Position numbers and translations under genes: made by a program. Positions 1 through 12,083 of a stretch of 64,000 nt of DNA are shown piece after piece. This DNA is from Cafeteria roenbergensis (taxonomy: Eukaryota > Sar > Bigyra > Bicosoecida > Cafeteriaceae). Where the stretch lies: contig VLTN01000032.1 of NCBI GenBank assembly GCA_008330645.1, positions 248,001 to 312,000 of the forward strand, read 5' to 3'. The notes beneath the pieces were generated by a model that saw nothing but the letters and a program-made list of their open reading frames with translations, searched no databases and was not told where the DNA came from. Positions within the stretch are counted from its first letter, which is position 1. The number at the start of each line of letters is the position of its first letter.

Positions 1-3000
1 AAGCTGGCGTTGAACTCCGCTGCCCGCTTGGCCGAGGCTGCCCCTGCGGCCAGGGCGCGAGCGGCCTCCTGCGCGGCCGCCTCGTCGGACATGCCTCGCG
101 CCACGGCCTGGCGCGCCACGTTGGCCGCGTGGGCGATGGCTGCCGCGTGCAGCAGCCCCGGCAGAGTCACCGCCCTGGCCTCCTTGCGTGCCCGGCCGGA
201 CTCCCTGGCGCGCCTGGCCTTGTCCTGGCCAGCGTGCCGGCCCATGTACTTCATGAGCCCGGCGGCGAGCCAGCGCCCCGAGATGGGACCGGCCACCTGG
301 TGAGCCAGGCCGGGGATGGAGGAGACCGCGTCGATGACCTCGCGCTCAGCGTCCGCGCTGACAGCGGCGGCGTTGATGGCAGCCATGGCGCTCTCCCGGT
401 GGGCCTGCCGGGCCCTCTCGGCCTCCGCCTCGCTGCGCTGCGCGCCGGCGGCGCCGCCGAGGGAGGCCTCCAACCCGGTGCGCACTGCCTCGGTCGGGCG
501 GTGGGCGAACATGCCCCCGGCGCCTGCCTCGCGGCGGCGCGGCGGCGGCGGAGGGGGCGCCGCGCCCAGCGGACCAGCCCCTGCGGTGCCAGCAGTGGCC
601 GGCCGCGCCTTGGGCCGCGCCGGGCCCGAGGCGGACAGGCCCAGCGGCGTGGCGGCAGCGGGGGAGAGGAAACTGAGGGTGGGGCGGCGCTGGCCCATGG
701 TGCGGCGGGCCATGTCGCTGCGCTTGGATGCCGCCGTGGAGGCGCCAGCGCCAGCGCCAGCGCCGGCGGCTGCGCGCCCGGACACGTCCATGCTGGCCGG
801 GCCGGTGTTGGCCGCGATCCTGGCCATGCTGGCGCCGGTCTTGCTCTTGCGCCGCGCGACGCTGTGCACGTCCGTGCCGGCCTCGGCAGCGGCGGCCGCC
901 TGCGCGGCCGTGACGGGCAGCGACGCGCGCACGCGAGTCACGTAGCTGTCCACGTAGCCCGCCACGGGCAGCCGGCGGGCACCCGTCACATACGCGTCGT
1001 CTCGCAGCTCGTCGGGGACCGAGGCCGCCTCGTCGCTGTCCTCCCCGTCCGCGTCCAGGCCGCCGTTGGCGTCCAGCTGCTCCTCCACGGTGGCCGCGAT
1101 GGCTGCGAGCGCAGCGAGGCCGCGGGAGTGCCCGGCGCCGCTGCCGAGCACCTCTCGCTCGTGGCGCTTCCACAGCTGCAGCCTGCCCTGCGCCCGCTCG
1201 ACGGCCGTCACCGGGGGGCGCCGCGGGTCGTGGCCGAGCAGCAGCTCCGTGTAAGCCACGACGGAGATGGACAGCGTGTGGCTAAAGGCGCAGAGGGCGG
1301 CGAGCGCCGTGCGGTGGGTGGTGCGGAACGGCGACTCCAGCGGCAGCGGGCTCACCGCATGAGTGAGGTCCAGCCGGCCGTGCGCGGGCTGCGCTCCCGC
1401 CCACTCCTCGCCCTCGCCCTCCGCGCTCGCGCCGTCCTCGCGCACCCCAGGGGGCGGGGGCGGCATCGGGATCGGGGTGACGGTGGGGACGGCGGAGGTG
1501 TGGCCCCACGCGACGATGCCGCCGTCCACCACCGCGATGCTGTGGCGCCACCCCGCCGCGATGGAGTCAACGCCGACCCCAGCGAGCGCCCGCACGAGGC
1601 GGGGCCGGTGTTGGTCCTCAAAGTGGCCCAGGCCGAGCTGGCCAAAGGCGTTGCTGCCCCAGGACCACACGCCTCCCATGTTCGTCAGCACCATCACGTG
1701 GCTCCCACCGGCGACAACTGCCTTGGCGGCGCCCGCGAAGTCGGCCTCCTCTGCCCCCGCGGGCAGGGGCAGGTCCCGGTCCAGAAGCGACGCCGTCACG
1801 TCCCGGTCGGCCTCGTCCTCCTCCTGGTTCTTCGCCTCCTCGCCCCGCAGCGGGGCGAGAGGTGTCCCGGTGGCATTGCCGGCAGAGCCGCCCATCGAGG
1901 CCGCGCTCTCCCTCCGCTCCAGCCGGCGCTGCTGCGCCTCGCGCCCGGCGCGCTCCTCCTCGTCGGCCGCACGCTTCCTGTCCCTCTGCTCCCGGGAGGG
2001 CATCGCCACGGGCATGTCAAAGTACACTCGGCGCTCGCGCACCGTCGACGGAGAGCGAAGCTTCGCCGAAGCCCCGCCCACGGAGCGCCCGTCGGTGTCG
2101 CGCTCCGCGGCCGCCAGGAGCTCCGCCTTGGTGCTCAGGCGCACCGCCTCGGACCCGCCGCTGCGCGTGGACCCACGCGTGTGGCCCAGCTTGGAGGCGT
2201 CCGTGTCGGCCACCAGCTCAGCCTCGTCGCCGTCGCCCACGATGGGCTCCTCGCCAGCCTCGAGGGTCGCGGGGGGCCACACGGCCACCGGCAGGGGTTC
2301 GAACTCCGCGCAGCCGTCGGCCATGTCGGCGTGGGGCGTGCCGATGCCGAGCTGGCCGTTGGAGTTGTCGCCCCAGCCGAGCACGCGGCCCTGGAGGGTC
2401 ATCGCCATCGTGAAGCCCCACCCCGTGACCACGGATTTGATGTGGTGCCGCGCCAGCGAGCGCACGGGAGCGGGCTCCAGCCGGTCCGGCGCGCGCCACT
2501 GCCGCAGCTTGCGCTCGGCGCGGGCTGCCGCGCGGTCCTCGCGCTCGCTGGTCGTGCTTGGGCCGCCTGTCTCGCCAGCCGTGGTCACCGACGCGGCGGC
2601 GCTGCTGCCCCGGCGGCCGCCCTTGGCCCCCCAGATGCCCATTCGGTGGCCGCCGGGCACAAACTTGGCCGAACCGCCGTCCACCACGGCCTCCGCCGCG
2701 GCGCCCTTGAAGCCCCTGGCCACCGGCGAGAAGAGCGGGTGGTGGGGGTTGTCGACGTCGTCCATCGTCTCGCCGCGCGCCAGCGCAGCGTTCGTTGCGC
2801 TGGCCACGGCCGCCTCGCTGAAGCGCTCCTTGGGGTCCAGCAGCGCCGCGCTGCCGTGCCCAGTGAACTCGCCGGCGCCCCAGGAGTACACGGCCCCGGA
2901 GTGGGTCACCGCGAGCGAGTGACGGGGCCCCGCCGCGATTTGGACCACCCGCCTGCCGCGCAGGTTGGGCACCTCAGTCGGCTCCGCCGTGGGCTCCCGG

Positions 3001-6000
3001 TGCGTGAGGCCGAGCTGGCCGCGGGCGTTGCTCCCCCAGGACATGACGCGGCCCGACTCGGTGAGAGCCAGCGTGTGGTCGGCCCCTGCCGCGATGGCCA
3101 GCACCTTGATCCCCTCGGTGAGGTACCGCAGGGGGCGCCGCTGCTCTCCCGGCTCAAAGCGCAGCGCGGAGACCATGGTGGGCGTCTGGGTGCCGGAGGG
3201 CAGGCGCCTCGTGGTCACCACCCGGGTGTCCAGGATGGTGGTCGGGCGCTCCTCCTGGTCGTCCTCGCTCCCAGCGGCGGGGTCCGGCATGAAAGAGCCG
3301 CTCCGGCGGAACGACGAGCCGCGCACAGACACCCCGCCGCCGCCGCCGCCGCCGCCGACGCGCGGGGAGCCCGTGGTGCCGCCCACGGCCCACACGCGGG
3401 AGGGCCGCCTGGGGCCCATGCCGCCTCCGCGGGCCGCGCCGCCGCCGCGGGCGAACACCTCCTCGCCGTCGTTCACGACAGAGGCGTGGTCGGTGCCCAC
3501 GCTGGAGCCGTCGTCGCCCATCCGGCCGCCGCGCACGGTGCCCGAGTCGCTCACGCGCACGCCCATCGCCATCATGCGCAGGGAGCCGCTGCGCCCGAGC
3601 ACCAGGGAGCCCGCCCCGGTCTGCATGTGCTTCGGGGTGCGGGTGGTCACGGCGCGGGAGTCCCGGCGGCTGCGCGCCCGGGGACTGACGGAGCGCGACC
3701 TGCCGCTGGCCACGCTGCCAGCGCTGGTGGCCCGCATCAGCGCGGGCGGAGGCGTCCCGGGGGTGCCGGGAGTGATGGCGCCCACACGGGGAGAGCGAGC
3801 GGCCGAGTACTGCGCCGAGGAGACCGGCGACGTGCCGGGCGCCGCCTTGCGGATGAAGCCGTCACGCGCCGAGAAGTTGAGCGCGGATGGCCGGCGACGC
3901 ATCGTCTGGATAGCCGAGCCCGACCGGTGCAGCACGGACCCGCTCGCCGCCCCGGGGGGCGGGGACTCCCCCGTGGCCTCCGGGCTGAACCGGAAGGAGG
4001 AGGCCGGGCCCGCACCGCCGGCGGGAGAGCCCTGCAGCGGCATGCCGGGGCTGAGCCTGGCGGCGGACATGCGGCGGATGAGCCGGGCCTTCTGGGCCAG
4101 GGCGTCGTTGCCCGTGATGGCGCCGCCGAGCGGCTTGGTGATGTCGCCGCGCTGGTGCAGGGGGACCCCGGCCGCGTCCTCCTCGTAAATGTCCTCCAGT
4201 GGCACGCCCACGGTCATGGCCACGGCGGCGGCGCGCGAGGACGTCGACTCGTGGTAGCCGCGGCGCTGCAGCCCGAAGCGCTCGGCGGAGCGGGAGCGGC
4301 GCCGCTTCCCGAGGCCGTGCCTGGCCGCGCTGGTCGTGCTGGTGTTGCGGAACGCCTGCGCCTGGCGCACGCGCCTCGCCTCCGCCGGGGTCATCACCAC
4401 GCGCGTGCGCACGTAGCCCTGCCCCAGCTGGTGGCGGTCGTTCATGCCCCAGGAGTACACGTGGCCCTCCGACGTGAGGACAACGGTGTGGTGCGAGCCC
4501 AGCGCCACCGTGGTCACGCTCTGCCCCCTCTCCCTCAGGGCCGCGTCAAGGTCGGAGAGGCCCTTGGTCCAGCCTTGGGGGTAGCTGTGGTCCACGGACG
4601 TGACGGCATCGACGTCGATCACCAGCGAGTCGCGCGCCACGTAGTGCTCGTGGGCGACGTGCTCCCGGTCCCGCTCCGGCATGCCGTCCGCGACGCGGCC
4701 AAAGCCCGCGAAGGCGAACCCCCACTTGTCCCGCACCGCCTCGGCGCGGCGGCTCTCCGAGAGGCGCTCGCGCAGGCGCCGGTGCTTGGCGGCGTTGATC
4801 CGCGCCACGCGGTGCAGGTGGTGCACGAGCTGGTCCGTCTCCCGCTCGCGGGCCTGCATCGTCTTCCACGAGTGCTCGGCAAGCAGACGCCGCTCGCGGC
4901 TGCCGCGGAGGCGCTGCCGGAACACCGCGTGCCTCATCATGCGCTGCACCGCCGTGGCCGCCTGCCGCATCACGCTGAGGCCGCGCCACAGCAGCATGGC
5001 CCGCAGCCACCGCTGCACCTTGATCGCCGAGGCGCGCAGCTCCAGGAAGGCCGAGCGGACGCCCAAGCAGCGCGCCTGCGCCTGCAGCCGCGCCAGCCGC
5101 AGCACCGCCACGCGGGCCACGACCCGCTTCCGCACGAAAAGAACCACGTTGCGGTTGTCGCGGCGCCACTGGTACCCCCGCCAGCACGCCTGCAGCAGCA
5201 GCGAGGCGTGGACCTCCCCCCAGAACCGCCTGTTCTGCCGCACGAAGGTGCGCGTCGCTCGCTGGATCGTCACCGCCGCCTCGTACCGGTCCAGCAGCTG
5301 CTTGCGCAGCAGCGCCCCGGCCGCCACCGCCTGCAGGCGCTGGAGCGTCCGGAGCGACCGCTGGTAGGCCAGCTGCGCCTTGCGTGCCGCCCAGCACGCC
5401 TTGAGCTTGGTCAGGGCGCGCTTCGCGCGCACGAAGCGCTTCCGGGCCGCGAAGCCCCGGAAGGCCGTCGCGATGCGGATCGCCGCGGCGCGGGCCCGGG
5501 CGAAGAGCAGCCGCGCCGGGCGGGCCCGCATGACGGCCTGCAGCCGGGCCGCCCCCTGCCTCGCCACGAGGAACTTGTTCTGGTAGTAGAGCCCCCTCAT
5601 GAAGGCCTGCACGCGCACCGCGGCGCGGTCCATCACGGTGCGCCGGACGGACCGCAGCGTCTCCAGGGCCGCCGCCACCTCCCGCCGGAGGAAGATGCGA
5701 GTGCGCCCGAGCTGCACCTGCCGGGAGCGGTCCAGGCCCTCCAGGGCGGAGCCGTACTGCGCCCACAGCGCGTCGAGGAGGCCCTCGCACAGGGAGCGGG
5801 CCTCCGCCGCCGTGGCGTGGCGAGGGCAGGCGAGCGGCAGGTGGGCGGAGCTCACCCGGGGCAGGACCATCACGTAGACGTCGTAAAAGTCGGCAAAGAG
5901 GGCGTGCAGCGAGAAGCCCTCCGTCGCGGCGCGCAGGGCCGGCACCAGCGCCTGGCTGCGAACCTGGTGCGCGAGCGCCTTGGTGCACACGCTGGGGGCC

Positions 6001-9000
6001 GAGCCGCGGGCGGCGGCTGCAGCGGCGGACGCGCCGTCCGGAGCGCCGTAGGCTGGGACGAGGCACCGGACGAAGAGGGGGTCCGCGGCCAGGCCCGACA
6101 CCGCCTCAAGGAGGCTGGTCAGCTTTGCGGCGACGTCGGCTGCGCGGGGGGCCTGCGCGCCCTCCACCGCGGCGTCCGCCTCCCCTCGCTCCTCAACGAC
6201 GCGCAGCGAGTCGTAGATGGACGGCGCGGCGCTGGCACGGGAGGCCGCTGGGCCTGCCGCGGCGGCGGCGCCGTGGCGCTGCGACGACGCTGAGGAGCGT
6301 GCGCGGCCGAGCGACGCCCCCGCGTCCTCGGCGTCCGTCGCGGAGCCCCGCAGCGCCTGCGCCCGCATCACCCTGGCCAGCATCGCCACCAGGGGCACGG
6401 ACGACGCCATGACCGCGCCGCAGATTGAGAGCGGCGCCGTGGCCGCCCGGTTGGCGTCCAGCATGCCCAGCGCGTCGTAGGGCGTGTGCCCTTGCGTGTG
6501 CCGCACCGCGAAGAGGTGCTGCATCTGGCGGACGACCACGGCGTGCGCGCGCGTGCGGCGCTCCTGGGCGGCCGCCTCCGAGTCCGTGCCGGGCGGTACC
6601 CCGACCGCCTCGCTGCCGTGCATGGCCACAACGGCGTCCTCTGCCGTCATGTACTCCTCGGCCAGCGTGGCGGCGGCCACCCGCTCCACCGGCTTGGCCA
6701 GCCGGTTGAGGCACCGCGACCGCTTGTGCATCGTGGCAGCCTTCTTGAGCACGTCGGCGTCCGTCGACGCGCTGTAGTGCATGGCCTCCTGGAGAATTCC
6801 CAGCATGCCGATGGAGGGGGCGGCCAGCAGCGAGAGCACCGGCTGGTTGTCCTCCAGCCCGAAGTTGTCCTCGTCCGCCGACCCGCCGCGGCCGTGGTCG
6901 CCGTAGCCCCGCCGGGCAGCTGCCGCGGGGCCGCCGCGCGCTCCTGCGATGGAGAGCGCCGTGGGGGCCGGCCGCCGCTGCCGCAGCAGCCCCTCGTCCC
7001 CGAGCATGTCGGCGCGAGACACGATGCGGCTGGTGGTGAAGGCGCCCTCCGCCTGCTCGGCGCCAAAGTTGCTCAGGAGCTGCCACAGCCCGTTGCGGCC
7101 GAGCCCGGAGCCCCCGCCGGCAGCGACCGAGGTGGGATCAAAGGCCGCGTCGGGAGGGGGGTTGAAGTCGGAGCGAACCGGGCGCGTCCCGTACCCGGGC
7201 AAGTCCAGCACGCCCACGGCCACGAGGCGGCTCGCGGCCGCAGCGGCCGCGGCGTCGGCTCCGGGCACCGCCTCGGCCCGGGGGCCCATCGCGGTGGCGC
7301 CGCTGGCGAGGATGCGGCGCAGCATGCGAACCGCCTCCTCCTCGCCAGGATCGGCGCCTGCGCCGCGCCCGCTGGCAGGCTCCGTGTCGGCGAGGGCGTT
7401 CCTGGCTGCAGCCTTGCTGAGCGCGTCGGCCAGCCCTCCGCCGAGGCCGCCGCCAAGCCCGCCGCCGATGTCGGCGGCCAGCGTGGACGAGGCGAGCCCC
7501 ACCGCCGGGTGCTCCCCTCCGAGCGCGGCGTTGGCCCAGGCGACCACCGTGTCCACCAGCGCGGCGTACAGCGCGCGCATCAGCCGGTCCCGGCGCGCCT
7601 CGGCGTGCGCCACGCTCACGGCCGTCCACCGGGCGCCGCCGACCCCCGTAGCCCTGGCGAGGGAGCGGCGCGTGAGCAGCGCGGCGAGCTTGCCGCGGGG
7701 CAAGCCGAGCAGGTCCGCCGCCTCCTCGAACCGCCTGCCGGCCCACTGCGCCTCGTTCAGCCGGCGGGTCGCGGCCTCGCGGTCGGCAGCGCCGGCGGGA
7801 ATTTCGTCCGACGGCACGACAACGCAGGTGGCGTCGGCCCCGATGCCGTCCAGGGAGCCCGCGACGACGCACGCCTGGAGCTTGGCTGCCGTGGCGGGAG
7901 GCACCGACGCAGGGCCCTGCTGGCCCGGGACGTCTGCCTCGGGCCGGGGAGCCAGCTGCACGTCCCCGAGCGCGATGACGGCTGCCAGCACCTGGTGAAC
8001 GGCGGCCTGCTGCTCCTGCCCCACGCCCAGCAGCTCGAGGGCCGCGTTGAACCGGGCAAACGACGCCGCATCGGACTCCGCGTCGCTGGGCGACTCGGAC
8101 GCCACGGGGGAGGCGCCTCCGCGCTCCGTCACGCCGCCGCGATGCAGCACGCGGCAGTGCTGCGCCTCGGGCACGCTGAGCCGCGCGGCCTCTGCCGCGG
8201 GCAGCCCAGCGCACAGCTGGTAGAAGGCGTGAAAGTTGCGCTCTCCGGGGGGGGTGTGGGTCACGCGCTCCACGTCGAACGGCGTGATGTCCACCCGCGC
8301 AGCAACTGGCATCCCGGGGGCCGCGGCCGTCTCGAGGATGCCCGGGGCAAGGTCGCTGGGGCACGCTGGCACGCCGCCCGGGCTGGCTGCCAGGAACACG
8401 CGCGCGAGGACTCCGCACCGGCTCGCGTCGGGAGACACCGCGGTCTCCGCGCGGGTGAGCGACGCGATGACGGTCTGCGCTGCGTCGAGCCGGCGCGCCA
8501 GGAGGGGCAGCTGGAGCGCCTTGGCGGACTCACGCATGCGGGCGCGGGTGGCCTCTGCCAGGATGAGCTCGATGCGCGCCGCGGACGGGAGAAGCCCTGT
8601 GCGGGCGTGCGGGGAGGCCGGGGAGGCCGACGCGGCGGGCGCAGCCGCGCGGACGGGCGTGCGCGGGCGCTGGGCCATGACAGCGCTGAAGGCCTCGGCT
8701 GCGTGGGTGACGGCGCGACGCCGCGCCGCGTCCACGGCCTTGGCGTGGGAAGAGCCCGGCTCGCTGGCGGACCCGTCCTGGGCTCTGGCAGCCAGCTGCG
8801 CCGTTCCCGCGGCCCCCGCGGAGGCGGCCGTGAGGGAGAGGGGCTGGTCTCCCGGCGTGGTTGGGGCTGCGCTCGCCGCGGAGGAGGCCACGGAGGCGCG
8901 GCGCGCCCCTGTGGTGCGGCCCACAAGCACGGTTGCGGGCATGGCCCCGATGGTTGCGCCGGCGTCTCGCAGGCCCGCCAGCACGTCCTCCGCCGCGCCG

Positions 9001-10332
9001 AGCGACGCCGTCTCAACCTCGGCGGCGATGCTGTCAGCGGACGCAATGTAGCGGATCAGCTCGGCGGACGCGGCCGATTTTCCGGAGCCTGCCTCCCCAA
9101 GGACGAGGACGGCCTGAGGCACGCCCTCCGACACGGCGCGCCAGACCGCCTCCTCCGCGGCCTCGTAGACCGACGGCGCGGAGGCATCCTGCGGCAGGGA
9201 GAGGACGCGCAGCCGAAGAGAGGGCGCGGAGGGGGGGGCGCATCGACTCCGGTGCCTTGTGCAAACGACGGGGGGCGGGGGCGGCTTGCGCTTGCTGTAC
9301 ATGCACAGGCGGCGCGGAGGCACCGCTGGACCCCGCACGCTCGCGGGCTGGACTCACAGGGTCGGCATCAGTAGCTGGCTTGTCGGCGGCGCGGTCCGCG
9401 ATGGCCGCACCCCCCCTCGGGGAGGAGGCGTCGGCCACGGCAAGGGCGCCGAGCGAGGCGGCCACGGCGCTGCTGCGCCTCACGGCGCGCCACCGGGCCA
9501 GCATCATGGCCTCGGTGCTGCTGCCTTCGGCAACCGCCCCGCCGGGGTTCACCACGGCGAGGGTGTCCCCGACCCACGTGGCCGTCGCGCCCCTTGCGAA
9601 TCTGGCGGCGATCGCGTGAACCACGGCCGCCTCGTGAACGTGGGGAAGGTCCACCAGGTTGCTGGGCGCATCCTCGCCGCTGGGAGCAGCGAGGAACAAG
9701 TCGTTTGCGTGCACCTGAAGCGCGCCCGTGCGGGTCACGACGGCGCCGCGAGGGAGGCCGGGAGAGCCGGCCCCCTGCTCGAGGCGGACGCCAAAGGTCT
9801 CGGCGCCGATGCGGTTTTCCACCGAGCCGAGAACGTAGACGCTGCCGGACGGGGCACCAGAGCGGCCCGCTGGATCGGTGTCCTCGTCGTCGGGCTCGGC
9901 CCCGGGGCCTCGCGGCCGCGGCATTGCGGGGTTGAGAACCCACACCTGCGGGGATACGGCGCGAGCGGGCGAGTCCCAGCAACAGCTCATCGCGGCAGCG
10001 CGGCTCAGGGCTTCGCTTCTGGCCACGAGCTTCGCAATCCGACGGGTGGCGGGGCGAGCCCTCGGGTCCAGTGCCGTGGCGCGCGAGTGAGGAGTCCCTC
10101 AACCAGGCCGAGCGAGCAGGCAACCCGCGCTCGGGCTCCCTCGCTGCGGCCCCCTCGGGAAGCAGGCCGCCAGCCGCAGGCTCACCTTGGTCCCGGGCTG
10201 AAGCAGCGGCACCTGGGCCAGCGCGGACGGCGTCAGCAGCGAGGGCAAGTCGCCGGCATCGCCGCGTCGCCCTCCGTAGAGCTGCCGGCTGGAGATCTGT
10301 GCTCCCGCGCCCGACGGCGAGCGCGAGGCCAT
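1..10332 (-). CDS. Giant myosin-like motor with IQ motifs and RCC1 repeats (3' end off window)
   Basis: Three exons are visible: 10332-10186, 9945-9358 and 9188 to beyond base 1, giving about 3,307 residues with no stop before the edge. The ATG at 10332 opens exon 1. Both introns (GTGAG...GCAG) are phase 0, and splicing gives the myosin N-terminal GTKVWVLNP motif. Motor landmarks follow in order: LVDLPHVHE (exon 2), P-loop GEAGSGKS (residues 276-283; canonical GESGAGKT), switch I region PDASRCG (about 498; canonical DNSSRFG), GERNFHAFYQL, switch II DLPGYG (about 907; canonical DxxGFE), FVRCLVP and QLGRTRIFLR. A long array of IQ-like basic repeats spans about residues 1430-1660. RCC1 signatures of the SWG...GQLG type lie near 4480, 3000, 2910, 2370, 1680 and 1530, interrupted by Ser/Gly-rich linkers. 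Myosins transport cargo on actin, but the altered switches make ATPase activity doubtful. The family call is firm; the class is not assigned. Confidence 0.9.
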
Positions 10333-10745
10333 GGCTTGCTGCCTGGAGCCCTTTGCAAATGCAGCGAGCAGCCCCGGACAGCGGCCTTGTGACCAGAGTG
10401 GGGTTTCTCGCGCGCGGGTTGCCAGCAGCGCTCGGTCCGTTGGCGCCGCCTCGCGGATGCGCGCGCGTCAAGCGAGCCGCTGGCTCTGCCGACAGATCGC
10501 CGCACCGCCGCCCCAGCGGCAGTGCCACCAGGCGGCCGCAGGGGTCCGGAAGCGTCCCCAATGCTGTCTGGGCGGCGCCGCCTACGGTGTGGCGCCGTTT
10601 TGGGAGCGTGGAGCGCGCGTTTGCGCGCGTGGCAAGCTCGCACCGAGCAGCGCAAACAACAGCTTCACATTTCGTGCAGGCGGTGCTCACAGGCATGGTC
10701 GCAGCAGCGAAACCGGGGGGACAAGCTATGGGGAGGGCGCTTCGG
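10333..10745. other. Intergenic, 413 bp
   Basis: This lies between the myosin-like gene start and the stop of the next minus-strand gene. It must hold the myosin-like promoter and 5' leader. I see no TATA box, RNA gene or convincing coding exon. Open frames here are GC-driven and lack family similarity. Confidence 0.5.
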
Positions 10746-11760
10746 TCAGCGGGGGCGGGCAGCCCACGCCACGAGGGCTGCAGCGAGGGCGACGCTGCTG
10801 ATCGCGAGCGCCGCGTTGCTTGAGCCCGAGGTGAGCAGCCTGGCCGACCCGTCGGCGTTGCAGACCACAGTGCTGCCCTCCGCCCAAAGGGTCGCGCTGC
10901 AGAACTCCGACGGCGTCGCCGTGTACCCGCCCATGCGCACGCCCTCGGTCGCGTTGCAGGCCATGAGCGTCTTGCAGCACTCAGACGCGACGGGCTCCAG
11001 CAACGTGCCCGGGCAGTCCCCCCCGAGCTCCGCTCGCCACAGCTCGTCCGCGATGCGGGCCGGCGCGCGCTCGTAGGACGTCAGCTCGAACTCGTCCAGC
11101 CTCTCGGGGTCCCGCTGCGCCTCGTAGTAGCTAAAGCCCTTGTTTCCGCCGGCCTCGGCGCACGCAAACGCGCGGGCCGCCGCCTGGCAGGCGGAGCCCC
11201 GGTTGGCGCACACCTGGCTGCTGGTGATCCCGGCTCCATACTGCAGGCGCGTCGCGCGACGGGGACGCCGCAGAGGCGGACGTGGACGCGGGGAGGAGGC
11301 AGCGCTCAGCGGAGAACAGCAACCGAGCGGCACCGGCGCAGCCCGGCCAGCCACGCGCAGCCAAGGCTTCGGGGCGCAGACAGACATGCGGGGGCATGCA
11401 AACGCGGTGCTGCGGTGCGCACCGGCGCGCCACCCGGGCGTGGCAGCGGGAGAGGCGCGAGCGGGGCGGGGAGCGCCGTGCCTTGCGAGCAACTCCTTCT
11501 CGACCGGCGTTGGAGTTGTTGCGCCTCACCTCGCCGCCGACGACAAAGGCGCCCGCGGCCCAGTCCTGGTTGCAGATCATCTGCGCCGTGAGCATCGCCG
11601 CCGAGTCCAGCCGCTCCGCGGGGTAGTTGCGGTCGCTGAGGAACTCGTCCTCCAGCGAGGCGCAGTACGAGAGCTCCCCCCGCTGGTACAGCGTGCAGTC
11701 CGCGGCGGCCCTTGTGAGCGCGCCCACTAGGGCGGCGGCGGCGAGGGGCCACGCGCGCAT
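10746..11760 (-). CDS. Secreted or membrane-anchored Cys-rich protein, function unknown
   Basis: There are two exons, 11760-11530 and 11240-10746, joined in phase 0 across a 289-nt GTGAGG...GCAG intron, giving 241 residues. The ATG at 11760 is chosen because it starts directly with a signal peptide (MRAWPLAAAALVGAL...) cut near AAADC. An in-frame upstream ATG at 11826 would bury that signal. The mature part carries about a dozen cysteines (for example CTLYQRGELSYC, ECCKTLMAC), a tyrosine-rich stretch after the splice, and a C-terminal hydrophobic segment of about 18 residues ending in a short basic tail (AARPR). This fits either a GPI-anchor signal or a single-pass type I anchor. I do not recognise the family. 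It probably sits at the cell surface or in the endomembrane system. Confidence 0.75.
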
Positions 11761-12083
11761 CGATCTCCGCCCCCGGCCTGCCACGGGCGCGCGAGCAGTG
11801 GCCCGGCCGGCCTCGGGGCGGTTCATGCCAACGCAACGCTGGCAGAGCCGACTGGAGCGCGTTCCCGCCCAGCCAGCGCGAGCTGCGCTGCTTGGCGAGT
11901 CGTGGCTGCCAGCCAGCTTGGGCGAGGCGAACACCGATTGCGGGGGCGCGCACGCAGCGGCGGCGGGACAATTCACAAACCAGGCCATGCACGCATCTGG
12001 AGTCAACAAAGCAAACGCACCCGCCCGGACCCGACTCGGTCGGAATGCACGTGCATGCCGGCGGAGGCAGCGGATGCAGCCGG
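11761..12083. other. Intergenic, 323 bp
   Basis: This is the spacer between two minus-strand genes, holding the upstream region of the Cys-rich protein and the 3' region of the LRR gene. Nothing else is recognisable. Confidence 0.5.

Noticed and set aside
2293-2316. GGGTTCGAACTCC resembling a tRNA T-arm
   Set aside because: It is in the middle of the myosin-RCC1 coding frame with no other tRNA elements around it.
129-6293. 2,054-codon open frame on the plus strand
   Set aside because: It is antisense to the myosin-like exon. The minus frame shows myosin, IQ and RCC1 motifs, while this frame gives only Arg/Ala/Gly/His-rich sequence typical of GC-rich shadows.
6486-9374. 962-codon open frame on the plus strand
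   Set aside because: Another antisense shadow of the myosin head, with no family similarity.
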